From the NCBI GenBank assembly GCA_022432975.1, contig CM039505.1, positions 52,117,749 to 52,181,748 on the forward strand: a DNA stretch of 64,000 nucleotides. The letters run 5' to 3'. The position numbers were made by a program, and so were the translations under genes. The DNA comes from Begonia masoniana. Lineage: Eukaryota; Streptophyta; Magnoliopsida; Cucurbitales; Begoniaceae. A model generated the notes under the pieces. The model did not search any database. It was not told the origin of the DNA and saw nothing but the letters and a program-made list of their open reading frames with translations. Within the stretch, counting starts at the first letter, position 1, and each line of letters starts with the position of its first letter. Positions 24,325 through 36,172 of the stretch are shown piece after piece.

Positions 24325-26083
24325 GTTTCATCTAGGAGTGGGCAGGACTGACCCGAAACCGGAAAATCGGACCGGACCACCGGTCTAGGTCGGTTTTTAG
24401 CCAGTTCCTTATGTCATGGAATCGGTCTTGATTCCATGGATTGAGGAATCGAGAACTGTGGTCTGGTTTGCAGTTCCCAATTCAAGAACCGAGCTTGTTC
24501 CATGGGAGTACCGACCCATGGGTCATCCCAGAAAAAACTAGTTATTTGACCCATGGGTCGGATAACCTAGGGCACTCAGCAGTCAGCCGTGCACTTCAGT
24601 CTTCAACTGCTTCAGAATTTTGAAATCTGAAGAACCGAGAACCTCCCGAGTCCCGACTTTCTTTCCCGACTCCCGACTCCCGACTCTTGCAGTCACACAG
24701 TCATCGGTGACACTCGAGGCTCAGACGCAATCATGGTCACCTCACTCTCACCAGCAAAACTCTAATCAGCAGTCACCGACGACATTCCAAGCTGAGGCGT
24801 CGTCTGCTACTCTGCTTCACTACATTATAGTTTGAAGGAGGTATAAATCTATTTTTTTGTGTTGAACTTTGAAGTACATTATGAAACTATAGTACGAACT
24901 TTGAAGGAGATTTGTTTAATTCTTTGTAATAGGGGTGTGCATTTGTCGGTTCGGTTCGGTTTTGGAGTAAAACTGAACCAAACCAACAACTAATCGGTTT
25001 TTTGAATGCCAAACCGAGACCAGTTGGAAAAATAATGGAACCGATCTGATAACCGAACTGAAACTATCAGTTCGATTCCGAGTCGGTTTCGATTTGATAG
25101 ATTTTAAAGAAAATCAAAACAATTAAAAATATAATATATACTCTAAAAAAATAGACAGAATATAACGCTTACAACGAGTAGAGATTCGTGAAGCGAACAA
25201 AAGCTGTTGTCTTGTCGCCTGTCGGGTGTCGGCCAGAGAGCTTGAGCGCTGAGAGTTGAGAGTCGAGCGTCGCTGCGTCTGTCATCTGGAGAAGAAGCTT
25301 CACTTGAGCGTAGACTGTCGAAGTAGAGCGTCGTCTGTCGTTTGCCGTCTGCCGAGCTTCGAGAGTCGGTCAAGCAGCTCGAGCTTCGCGTCGCGTTGGT
25401 GTCTGCTGTGGAGAAGGAAGAAGCAGAATAGCAGATTAGGCCATTAGGATTTAGGGCTTCAATGCGTTATTAAAAATTTGGTTAGGATCAGTTAATGTCG
25501 GTTTGGAATAATCCAAACCGAACCGATGTCATCGGTTCTTACAAAATAGAACCGAATTTCAATTTTTTTTACTCAAAACCAACCAGATCCAGACTGATTT
25601 CACCGGTTTCGGTTCGGTTTCCAATTTCGATTTGGTTTTGCACACCCCTACTATGTAATATATCAAAACTAGCTTGTGTGATCTGACTTATGAGAGAGAT
25701 TATTTAAATTTGTGTAATTAATCGAAATTTGAAAGTGTCTATTTTTCAGGCGTGTTTCTAGTGTATTTTTCAGGCATGTTTCACTGTTTCTTGAGTATTG
25801 TTCAGACGTGTTTCTATGTTTTTTTGCCTCTGATCTGTTGCTTTATTTGTCAATTGTTTTTGAAGAAGATTACCTTAAGTTGTTTTTGGGAAAGATTGCT
25901 TTAATTATTCAAAAATTCAAAATAGTCTTGCTCAATTGAACAAAATACCAAAAGTGATGGGAGGAACCGGTCCCACCCGGGGCTGGTTCTGGTTCTGGGC
26001 AGAAAAATCCTGAATCGTCTGGGCTAGTCCAGTTCCAAGCTGGAACTGGATCGACCTGGACCGTGCCCACGTCCAGTTTCATC
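24325..26083. mobile_element. Non-autonomous hAT element with 8-base target duplication
   Basis: Element 24333-26075 flanked by the 8-base direct repeat GTTTCATC (24325-24332 and 26076-26083). Terminal inverted repeats are TAGGAGTGGGCA and, from the other end, TGGACGTGGGCA (two mismatches), the hAT pattern. The subterminal DNA is rich in ACCGG/CCGGT motifs. No transposase frame is present. It carries a second hAT element inside. Confidence 0.8.
24922..25658. mobile_element. Nested hAT MITE
   Basis: Element 24930-25650 with perfect 12-base terminal inverted repeats TAGGGGTGTGCA / TGCACACCCCTA. Flanked by CTTTGTAA (24922-24929) and CTATGTAA (25651-25658), an 8-base target duplication with one mismatch. 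Subterminal DNA is full of GGTTCGGTT and its complement. It lies entirely inside the larger hAT element. Confidence 0.8.
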
Positions 26084-27114
26084 AGAGATTAGGAATTGGA
26101 GAAGCTTAAAAATTTTATTTTAAAAAAAAAAGGAAATAATATTTTAATGAAAACTCAACCAAGAATGTAGACCTAGTTTGAGATTAATTGACAAGACAGT
26201 TGCTAAAAATAATGCAAATCTCAAAAAGAATGTAATGGGTTTTTTAAGAAAATGAGAGGACGGGCCCACGCCCTCATTTAATCACTAACCTATTTTTCCA
26301 CCAGGGCATGTGCGCCTTTTTACTGTCAATTAGGGCCCACGCCAAGATTTTGGAGTCATTGGAAGTTCATCACCATCACTCCAAGTTGAACTACTCTATT
26401 TTGGTACTTCTCACTTCGTTACTTTCTCTTAGTTTCCGTGAAACCAAATATTTACATTCGTTTCAATCGTATATTATGCAGAAATATATGTCCGTGATCG
26501 CATTGCGAGTAGTATGATTTGCGTTCAATTAGGAAGAGATGACACTTTTTTTGTTGGAGTTTGATATCTCGAATTTTGTTTTTGGGCTGAGACGAAAAGC
26601 TTATTATATTGTGACAAAAGTGTCGAAGAAAACTATAGATTTTGCCGAAATGATTGTGCTAGTAGAGAAGGAATCGAGCCGCAATGATTATGCATTATGA
26701 GTCATTGGGGTGCAACAAAGTCATTATATATTTTTTTGACCTAAATTTTTCATATAAATTCTCAATTGCATGTTATTAACATAGTAAATTTCTATCATAT
26801 GCCACAAGTTTTTTGTTTATTGAATTTGCACGTAAAATTTTGGTGTTACTCAAATATTAGTTGGTAGTTTGAAAGCTATGCCCAATTGATGAAGTAAGAG
26901 GTAACTAATCATTGTGCTACATAGTAATATGACTCATATTCATATCTTCAATAAGCCAAAGAACTTAGATTTTCCACTTTTTCATGTACCTCTACTGATC
27001 CCTTGTCTCTCCACCTTTTCCTAGTGAGTGGAGAGAGAATGAGAGAAGAAATCTAGAGAGAGAAAGAGAGATAGATAGAGAGAGAGAGAGCATGGTTTCA
27101 TCACCAGCACCAAA
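26084..27114. other. Intergenic; 3' side of SAUR, GA-rich tract
   Basis: AT-rich with no gene. A (GA)n tract with related AGAGAGAAAGAG runs from about 27035 to 27090, directly after the SAUR stop codon on the minus strand. Confidence 0.5.
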
Positions 27115-27501
27115 CTACAATAACGTAGCAATATTAGAAAGATTAACCCTAATCCACTGTCTAACTCTTGTCCTCTTCTTCATCTTTTCTTCCAGAATTC
27201 TCTGCAATTCCTCAGGCTCACAAGGAATTTCAAGAGCTCCTTTCTGTTCATATCCATACTCTTCCTCAGCTTCTTCAAGTAACCTCAAGAAATTAGGGTC
27301 TGAAAGAAACTCCAAATCCAACACAAACCTCCTCACTTTTTCACCTTTTACTGCAAACACTGCAAAATGCCCTTCTTTAACATCATCGGTCACCATTGTT
27401 GAAGCTTCAAGCTCTTCATCAGAATCTTCTCCATCAGTTCTTCCCCTACGAGCCATTATAGAAATACCCTTTTGCAGCATTCTAAGAAACTGCTTCAGCA
27501 T
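27115..27501 (-). CDS. SAUR: SAUR-like auxin-responsive protein
   Basis: Small auxin-up-RNA family; members inhibit PP2C-D phosphatases and so activate plasma-membrane proton pumps in growth. Intronless, 128 residues from the methionine at 27501 (MLKQFLRMLQKGISI). The conserved core is residues 58-106: DVKEGHFAVFAVKGEKVRRF, VLDLEFLSDPNFLRLLEEAE, EEYGYEQKGALEIPCEPEEL. The frame stays open for 73 more codons upstream, but that part is not SAUR-like and would cross the TATA box, so the shorter start is chosen. The basic tail (KKRTRVRQWIRVN) and the acidic GEDSDEELE stretch resemble the SAUR76/72-type subgroup, but that is only a loose match. Confidence 0.9.
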   Translation of the reverse strand: MLKQFLRMLQKGISIMARRGRTDGEDSDEELEASTMVTDDVKEGHFAVFAVKGEKVRRFVLDLEFLSDPNFLRLLEEAEEEYGYEQKGALEIPCEPEELQRILEEKMKKRTRVRQWIRVNLSNIATLL

Positions 27502-27619
27502 CAGGAAACCTCTGGTTTTTCCTTCGTGGGTCGTGTTCTTGGTAAGCATACTGGTGAAAAAATGAAGTTTTTGAAAATTTTCTACTTCGATCTTAGATAT
27601 CTTCCAGAGCCTGTAATTG

Positions 27620-27627
27620 AATATATA
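27620..27627 (-). promoter_or_regulatory. TATA box of SAUR
   Basis: On the minus strand the sequence reads TGTATATATTC about 120 bases upstream of the chosen start codon. This gives a leader of about 90 bases and supports the shorter start. Confidence 0.5.
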
Positions 27628-27708
27628 CAGATGAGGTTTTTGAGCTCTGAAACTGGACTGAAGTAGTGAAGTTTCTTGGAGGTACGTTGCCAGTTCATGT
27701 GGGTTTCC

Positions 27709-27714
27709 GAGACA
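27709..27714 (-). promoter_or_regulatory. Possible auxin response element
   Basis: Minus strand TGTCTC, the classical ARF-binding site, about 85 bases upstream of the TATA box of a SAUR gene. A six-base match can occur by chance; position and gene type make it plausible. Confidence 0.4.
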
Positions 27715-27720
27715 TGTCAT

Positions 27721-30700
27721 TTAATGCAAACTACATGTCATTTTCAACCTGTTTCACTCTTGGTTTATATTTTCAGTTCTTGACCTTTTCTTCAAACCAT
27801 TGAATTCTTTCATCTTCTTTGATAGATTTGAACTGTATTAACGTTCTTATCAACGAAAATAGAACTGAGAGCGATTGTTTGTCCACTATCGAGCATGAAA
27901 TCTGACACACCTGGAAGAGGATCAAGGCATAAATACCGGGAGTTAGACAATCAGACTCTCTTCCGGAATTGGATCGTTCCTCCCAGTATTTTCGTAACAG
28001 CCTCAAATTGGGTCGGGACAAAAATAATGATGTTATAAGCTTGAAAAGACAATCAAAAGTTATTCAAACACCTCATATGAACCGACCGAACCAAATTGAA
28101 CCGACCATTTTCTGTTATGTTTGGTTGATAAGGTTAAGGTAAACTACAAAGTTTTTCATGTCGTTATCTAAGATGGGTGTTTAATCCTGACCGACACAAC
28201 GTGTTGACTGATGAAACTAAAAGAGTAGTACTGGCTGTGTACAGCCTAATATTTATGGATTTTTACTTTTGATTTGATATTTTTGCTACCAGTTGAGAAG
28301 GGTACCCTACCCGTTCGTATGATACCCTAAATACTCTGTAGCATACACGGAATTGTAGTTTCTACACACGGTTTTGTTTAGGGTTTTTGAAAACGTGGAA
28401 CATTGTTCTATTAACTACGAATAAACTATCGTTTTATTTGCTGAAGAATGTCGAATAAATGGAAAAAAACAGAATGTCTAAGTTTCTGAGCCTAATTTGT
28501 GGCATATTGTGGGTAAGAGGAGACTAGATGCGCTGAGTTTTAGTCTCATCGGTATAATATCCTCTGCTTTGAATCGAATCTTGCAAGCTTTTTTTCCCGA
28601 GTTTTATCTAAAAAATGTGAACTGGGTTGTAAGGAAAACTATATTTATGACTCGTTCATATCAATCTTTTTAATTATTGTGAGATTGTACAACTCTATTG
28701 ATTTTTTTTGGATTCTCTTAATTGTTTGATCTTTGATCTTCCTTGCATTCACATTGTGGGTTGTCATGATCTTTTCTTCTTGAGAGCTCAACATCCCGAG
28801 TTGAGCTATGACTTCGGAATGTGAAATTATGCAATTTCCTTAGCATGTGTTAGGCTCTCGCAATAATCTTCTTTTTTTGAAAGCCAAACATTATTATCAG
28901 TCACACTTCCGGTTGAACTTTAACTTTAGAAAGAAAACTCCACTTGTTAATTATTCATCTCCACGTTTTTCTTAAAAGATGCGCATTTCGTTGATATTGG
29001 TTGAGATCTCACACTTTCATGATCTTGGACTATCTTTACCACAAGATAACTTTTAGGGCAAGAATCACAAAAACAACTAAAAACATCTCATAATTCTTGA
29101 GAGAGTAAAAAAAGAAATCATTTATGAGTAAGAGTTCCGTCTTTGGCAATTATAAATTCTTTTGCGATAAATACCTAGAACAAAGTTGTGGTGGAACCCT
29201 ATCCGCAAAGTTGAGAATATAGCGCTATTGGATAAATATCGTAAGTAATATAAAGTTTTTTGGAATAAATACTGAAAATAAAGTTGTGCAAGTTTAACAA
29301 ACAATATAATCCTCAATCCCAAAAAAAAAAAAAAAAAAATCAAATAGAACAACATGTGCAGAAGTGATCTCGTTGACGATCGGGTTGCAAAGTATTGGAA
29401 GCATTTGAAATATCTAGTGATTTTTTTTCAAATTTAGAGACAGACATATACAATGCATGGAACATAGTCACACATTATTCTGAGCTAAAAACAAAAAACA
29501 GGATCGGTCGGATTCAGATTCAATGCTTCTAAAGCTAGAAACTCAACAACACAGAGCTATGAAAAGGGTGTCCGTGTCATCCAACACACTCTCTTTGCTC
29601 ATCACCTCGTCTAACTCTCATAATTTTAGTCTTTGGATAAGTGGATAAGTTCTAGATCGGTTTTAGCTGCTGAATTATTTGTGGGTCTTCAAATTTAAGA
29701 CTCTTTTTCTTTCCAAAGATTTGGGTTTCGATTTCTGCTTTAATCTTAGCGTAGGTGCTAAAGAAAAGTCGAAAGCGGAAACTATCGGTTTGTGAAGGCA
29801 TTTGAAAAGATAAACTTCATTCAAATAATGTATTTGTTTTAAGTGTTTTTTTGTTAAGTTTGTATATTTGTGAAGAGTCGCTAGAGAGCTTAGACTCAGA
29901 CTCGGAAAACACTCAACGAGCCACCCTAGGTCTGGAAAAAAAAATTGGACCGGATCTGACCGAGATCGAGCCAAACCTCGACCTATGAAGGCCGGCTGAC
30001 ATGTGGGCCTAGCCAGATTTCGACATTTGCAGATTTTGTTGGATTCCGGTAAAGATGGTGAAATCCGACGAGCCTTCAGTGGTCGGAGGCCGGCGGGCGT
30101 GACCATGGCCTCTTAGTAGCTGGCAAGCATGGTCGGGGCAAGTATGTATATGTACGTGTGCAATTCATGGATGCATAATTCATGTATTTAGTTGATTCAT
30201 TTAATTTAGATAGCGTACGTATTTGTTATATATTGAGAAGTTCGTACGTATTTGTTATACTTTGAGATAGGATTTTGAGACTGCACTATTTCAAACCCAC
30301 GTCATGAAAGATTGAGATTTACAAAAAATCCTTTCCAAAATTGTTGGACATAGTTCGAGGTCACTAACCATAATTGAAATCTTAATAGGATCGAATTTCG
30401 CATTTGGACCTTGCATTTTTAATTTCCAAGTGCCCTAATAATTTTCAAAGTAAACATTTTGAAAAGTAATAATTCAATAATCACTTTAAAAAATGATACC
30501 AAAAATTATATAAAAGAGGTAATTATTACAAGTTCAAAAAAGAAAAAAGGAAATTATGAACTGAGATAAAATAAAATGATCAAATTTGGGAAAAGCTCTA
30601 CCACCCCCATAAGTTCAACTCTATGGCCAAAGCCCAATTTGCTATCAAGGACCAGGTTATATATATATTGGGCTGTAATTTCTTGCCCATTTATTTATTT

Positions 30701-30896
30701 ATTTTTATTTTTATAATTACTTATAATAAATATATTTTAAATATTTACACTCTAATTTTACTTCGAAAGCATATACTACTTAAAATAAATGTACTACAAA
30801 AAAGTACATTTGATTTAACCAAATGTACTACAAAAAAGTACATTTGATATATTTGATTAATCAAATGTATAATTAATATTTTTGGTTTATTTGATT
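27721..30896. other. Long intergenic region, no gene seen
   Basis: AT-rich, with short frames only. A GAACCGACC-rich patch at 28080-28120 may be an old hAT end. A GC-richer patch at 29880-30120 (GGCCGGCTGACATGTGGGCC and similar) looks like a transposon fragment that I could not assign. Towards 30780-30880 come palindromic pieces such as GTACATTTGATT / ACCAAATGTAC related to the 51-base array downstream. Confidence 0.5.
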
Positions 30897-31508
30897 TAAT
30901 TTTTTGGGTAAAATATAATTTGACCCCTACAACTAGGTGAAATAAGCAATTTACACCGTAAACTTGAGTAAAATACAATTTGGCCCTTACAACTAGGTGA
31001 AATGAGCAATTTACACCGTAAACTTGAATAATAGGCAAGAACAACCTTAATGTATTGATAATGGGCAATATAGCCCCTACCGTCATATTTTCCATCAAAA
31101 AGTAATATTTTTTCACTTGTTCATTTTTTTTCCCGAAATGCCCCTCACTGGACTGAACCGAACCGGACCGGTTCGACTAATTGCACTTTGGTTTTTTATT
31201 TTTATTTTTTAATTCTATTTATTTATCTTCTCTTTTATGAGAAATAAGATTTAAAAAAAAATAAATAAATAAATAAGAGTGGAATTAGCTGAACCGGTCT
31301 AGTCCGGTTCGGTCCAGTGAGGGGCATTTCGAAAAAAAAAATGAATAAGTGAAAAAATGTTATTTTTTGATAGAAAATACGACGGTATGAGCCATATTAC
31401 CCATTATCAATACATCAAGGTTGTTCTTGCCTATTATCCAAGTTTACGGTGTAAATTGCCAATTTCACCTAGTTGTAGGGGCCAAATTACACTTTACCCT
31501 AATTTTTT
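30897..31508. mobile_element. Foldback MITE, family D, with 9-base target duplication
   Basis: Element 30906-31499 (594 bases) between two perfect copies of TAATTTTTT (30897-30905, 31500-31508). A 9-base duplication points to Mutator-type transposition. It is almost entirely one long inverted repeat: GGGTAAAATATAATTTG at the left, CAAATTACACTTTACCC at the right, and the inner arms still pair at GAAATGCCCCTCACTGGAC and GGTTCG(A/G)CTAATT. The left arm has an internal duplication of its first 60 bases (GTGAAAT...CACCGTAAACTTGA). No coding capacity. Confidence 0.85.
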
Positions 31509-32847
31509 AATATTTTGATTTATGATTTAATCAAATGTACTACAAATGTACTACTTAATATTTTGATTTATGATTTAATCAAATGTACTTTTTACAATTT
31601 AATCAAATGTACTTTTTATTTGGTACTACTTAATATTTTGATTTATGATTTAATCAAATGTACTTTTTACAATTTAATCAAATGTACTTTTTATTTGGTA
31701 CTACTTAATATTTTGATTTATGATTTAATCAAATGTACTTTTTATTTGGTACTACTTAATATTTTGATTTATGATTTAATCAAATGTACTTTTTATTTGG
31801 TACTACTTAATATTTTGATTTATGATTTAATCAAATGTACTTTTTATTTGGTACTACTTAATATTTTGATTTATGATTTAATCAAATGTACTTTTTATTT
31901 GGTACTACTTAATATTTTGATTTATGATTTAATCAAATGTACTTTTTATTTGGTACTACTTAATATTTTGATTTATGATTTAATCAAATGTACTTTTTAT
32001 TTGGTACTACTTAATATTTTGATTTATGATTTAATCAAATGTACTTTTTATTTGGTACTACTTAATATTTTGATTTATGATTTAATCAAATGTACTTTTT
32101 ATTTGGTACTACTTAATATTTTGATTTATGATTTAATCAAATGTACTTTTTATTTGGTACTACTTAATATTTTGATTTATGATTTAATCAAATGTACTTT
32201 TTATTTGGTACTACTTAATATTTTGATTTATGATTTAATCAAATGTACTTTTTATTTGGTACTACTTAATATTTTGATTTATGATTTAATCAAATGTACT
32301 TTTTATTTGGTACTACTTAATATTTTGATTTATGATTTAATCAAATGTACTTTTTATTTGGTACTACTTAATATTTTGATTTATGATTTAATCAAATGTA
32401 CTTTTTATTTGGTACTACTTAATATTTTGATTTATGATTTAATCAAATGTACTTTTTATTTGGTACTACTTAATATTTTGATTTATGATTTAATCAAATG
32501 TACTTTTTATTTGGTACTACTTAATATTTTGATTTATGATTTAATCAAATGTACTTTTTATTTGGTACTACTTAATATTTTGATTTATGATTTAATCAAA
32601 TGTACTTTTTATTTGGTACTACTTAATATTTTGATTTATGATTTAATCAAATGTACTTTTTATTTGGTACTACTTAATATTTTGATTTATGATTTAATCA
32701 AATGTACTTTTTATTTGGTACTACTTAATATTTTGATTTATGATTTAATCAAATGTACTTTTTATTTGGTACTACTTAATATTTTGATTTATGATTTAAT
32801 CAAATGTACTTTTTATTTGGTACTACTTAATATTTTGATTTATGATT
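31509..32847. repeat. 51-base tandem satellite array
   Basis: About 25 head-to-tail copies. The unit reads ATGATTTAATCAAATGTACT, then TTTTATTTGGTACTACTTAA, then TATTTTGATTT. From about 31690 on the copies look identical. The first three copies (31509-31690) are variants with extra CAATTTAATCAAATGTACTTT or ACAAATGTACTAC. Because 51 is a multiple of three, one frame stays open for 444 codons as a 17-residue repeat; this is not a credible protein. The MITE duplicated target lies at its left edge. Confidence 0.95.
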
Positions 32848-34027
32848 GAACGATAATCGGTGAATCTAATTCGATCGTAGAACAGTCGTACATGTGTGAT
32901 TTTATCTCGGTGGTGGGAACTAGAAGATCGGTTTTAATGGACAGCATGTTGTCTTGGAGCGTCGATTATCATCGAAGAATTATAGCAATTATCTTAACTC
33001 ATTTTCAATACTTCATTTGGAATTTAGGGTTAAGACACTAAATAAACCAAGAAATCAATCATATTATAAATTAATTATATTGATACGTGACGAATAGTTC
33101 AATAGTTTTTGTCACTTCTTGATATTGCGCATAATCCAAAAACACACTAAAAAAAGTCAATTAATAAAACAAATTCCTCGTATTTTATGTGATGAAAACA
33201 TCGAACTAACGGAATGGGTGAAGGCATAAAAATAAATATAAAATTCAGAAATTTGTTTTATTTGCAATTTTGTGACATAATTGGTGATAGAATTAATGTT
33301 GTTTGGGAGCAAGCAAAGGAATCTTTGTAGTCATCACGTAATATGCATTTTTATTTCATAAAATATGGTTTAAATCTAAGTATGGACGTGACGTAAGAAA
33401 ATTCGATATCGTTTCTTAATTTTTTTCAGACAATTACTATGAATTTTTTTTTAATTTAATTTAAGATAATTAAAATTAACTAGTGATCAGATTTTCTTGA
33501 AATTTTTATCACATGCTCAACATATCATGAAAAGATAATTTAGAAAGTTCTTTGATTTTGCAAGACTGGTACGATTTACTATAATCTTTTAAACAATATT
33601 CTATTAAACAGACGTAAAAAATTATAATAAATCGTACAAGTGTTGAAAAATCACCAAATCTTTTCGATTATATTTATCGTTTGTTATATTTTTTTTGTCG
33701 AGAACGGGGCCAGGGTCAGGCTTGATGTTTGAATAGAATATTACCTTAGATATTATTGTATTTAATACTGGTTTCAAACACGTGTACGTCTCTAGAAGAT
33801 TAGGTTTTGGTCAGTATGTATATGTATAAGTAGCCTGGACCCATTATTTTAGACCTGTCTAGCCTGAATTAATGGTATTGTAGTTGCCAAATAGGCAAAT
33901 ACAATCCAAAGCACCAATCAAAAACAATTTAATTTATTTTGATTTCACTTTATATTAATTTGTACCATAAATTCTTGATTTTCAATTTAAATGTTTTAAT
34001 GTTTATACTTATCCGAGAGAGCATATG
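32848..34027. other. Intergenic, AT-rich
   Basis: No gene, no clear element. Short frames only. Confidence 0.5.
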
Positions 34028-34199
34028 CTCATGTGAGAATTAATCACGCTCTTGAATATGGTTCTAACCTAACCAAACTCGAGCTAGAGACAGTCCAGAT
34101 AAATTGCCGATTGATCGAACAAGTCACTATTCGTCACATGAGTAGATCGAGTTTAGAGTTGTGACATATTTTTTTTTAATTTGGAAAGAATAATAGTGT

Positions 34200-34610
34200 T
34201 TTTTAAGATGAAGTACAATTTACCTTGTAATGGTTGAAGTTCTTTACCTATTATACTTTAAACTATTATTTTGATAAATTAAACTTTCATCTTTCAATTA
34301 CTCGTCATTTGAATCATGTCGTCAATTTATCCGTTAAATGCAACATGTGTATACAGTATTTTTTATTTAATTGAGTGTTTTAATCTGTAAACCGATTTCG
34401 ACCTTTATCTATCTCTCTATAAAGTTAGAAATCGTTGGAAATGAGATTAACAGAATTCGAGATTAGGTTAAAAATCATTAAAGGGTTAGTATAGAGTTAA
34501 AACATCTGATTAATTCAAAAATATGGTACACACGTGTTAAATTTAACAGATAAATTAATAATTTAATGTATAATCTGTAAATAATTTCATACGTTAAAAC
34601 GTAAACGCAA
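34200..34610. mobile_element. MITE family B in unit 1
   Basis: Inverted arms: left TTTTGATAAATTAAACTTTC, ATCTTTCAATTACTCGTCAT and TCAATTTATCCGTTAAAT; right arm in this copy keeps only ATTTAACAGATAAATTAATA and TTTAATGTATAATCTGTAAA. The equivalent in unit 2 keeps the right arm and lost the left. Confidence 0.5.
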
Positions 34611-35743
34611 TGAACAACACTCAGTGCAATAAATTGTTACCAATTTTAGTAACAAATTGCGGAGATTAAGTAGCTAGTCAAAATATGTTTATTTTTTGTT
34701 TGAAACCAAGAACACAACGCATGTGTTAGGTGGCTAATGAGCGATGACGTAAGTGATGACATGGAATAGATTAGTGACAGAAAATTTGAGGATAATGACA
34801 AGAATTATGATAACCTTTACAAAATTATACAAATATTTAATTCTAAGATTAAATAATAATTTTAATTGATTGATTGATTTGATCTATTTATTAAAGTGTG
34901 ATTTCCTACCGGAATTACAATTCTTGTTTTCCACGTAACGTAGAACTAGAACCTCTTGTTCTTCGTCAATTCAATGTCTTTCTCTAGAAATCAAGTATGT
35001 TTGAATCATAAATGGTGAACTTTTCTTCTAATTTTATTTAAATTATTATTATTATTATTATTATGTAAGTTCATTCCATAAATTTTTACGGAGAAAAATG
35101 TCGGGTGGACAAATGAGACGATAATCGACACATGAGAGTGTCAACTAATTCTTCAAGGAGAGAGAGAGAGAGACACTAGACGTACGAGCTCGTAATGTTA
35201 CTATTCGTAAGATAAATATTTTGAGTAAACACTACGTGATTGATTTGAAGGTAATAAATCTTTCTGTAGTATACTTTTGCTATGCAACATCGAATATAAT
35301 ATGTTTTATAGATAAGGAATTGACATTAACGACTTTCGTGACATCAGGATGTTACATTGCATTTCGTGGAACACAAGTCATTATATAATAATGTATTCTG
35401 GTGAAATCTCTAACCAAAAATGTTCGATTTATTGTCTAATACGATCATTAATTGTTGCGATTAATGTTTTCTTTTAACTATTTATAATTTATTTTAATTA
35501 TAGTATCAAATAAGTAGATATGCGCAAAAATCGCGTCATAAATTGATGTTAAAATATGCCATTAAATGGTAAACTTTTTTTGTGGTGCTCTGAACTATAT
35601 CTTATGTACTAAATATGAGTAAATTAAAATAAGGGTTAAAATCAATTTGAATCCCCAAAGTATGAGGTTAATTTGAAATACCATCTCAACTAAAAAATTT
35701 AATAACTAAAACCATAAATTGTCTAAAATATAACAAATTACAC

Positions 35744-36172
35744 CATGGCGGGGGGCAGATCACCCTCTGTTTTGAATTTATATATTGTCGGGGATCGATT
35801 ATCCGTTCTCAAAATTAGGGCTGAGAACGAGAGGTCACCGTCCCATATCAGCGTAATGTTTAAGAACGAGGAGTCATTTCGGGGCGGTGACCCACGGTTC
35901 TCAGCTTTAATTTTAAGAAAATTATGCTTGAGAACGTGACACTAATCTATATTTTTTGTTAATTCTTCATCTTTTAATGACTGTCTTTTCCATTAGTTGC
36001 AGAGATTTCTCATTAGTTGCAGGAAAATAAGGGCAAAAAAAATAAGAAGAAAATTCAATGGTTGGCTCTTCTATTTTGAAAGACGGTTCGTAAGTACTAG
36101 ACAAAACGGAAGATGATCAGCCCCCATTCTAAGCATAAATTCAAAATGGAGAGTGATCGACCCCTACTATGA
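35744..36172. mobile_element. Foldback element family C in unit 1
   Basis: Left end CATGGCGGGGGGCAGATCAC with CCTCTGTTTTGAATTTATA; complement of right end CATAGTAGGGGTCGATCACT with CTCCATTTTGAATTTATG. Multiple internal GAGAACG motifs. No transposase. The 64-residue frame inside is not a gene. Confidence 0.55.

Noticed and set aside
31515..32849. 444-residue open frame of 17-residue repeats (YDLIKCTFYLVLLNILI)
   Set aside because: It is the 51-base satellite read in one frame; the identical repetition, AT content and lack of splice or start context argue against a protein.
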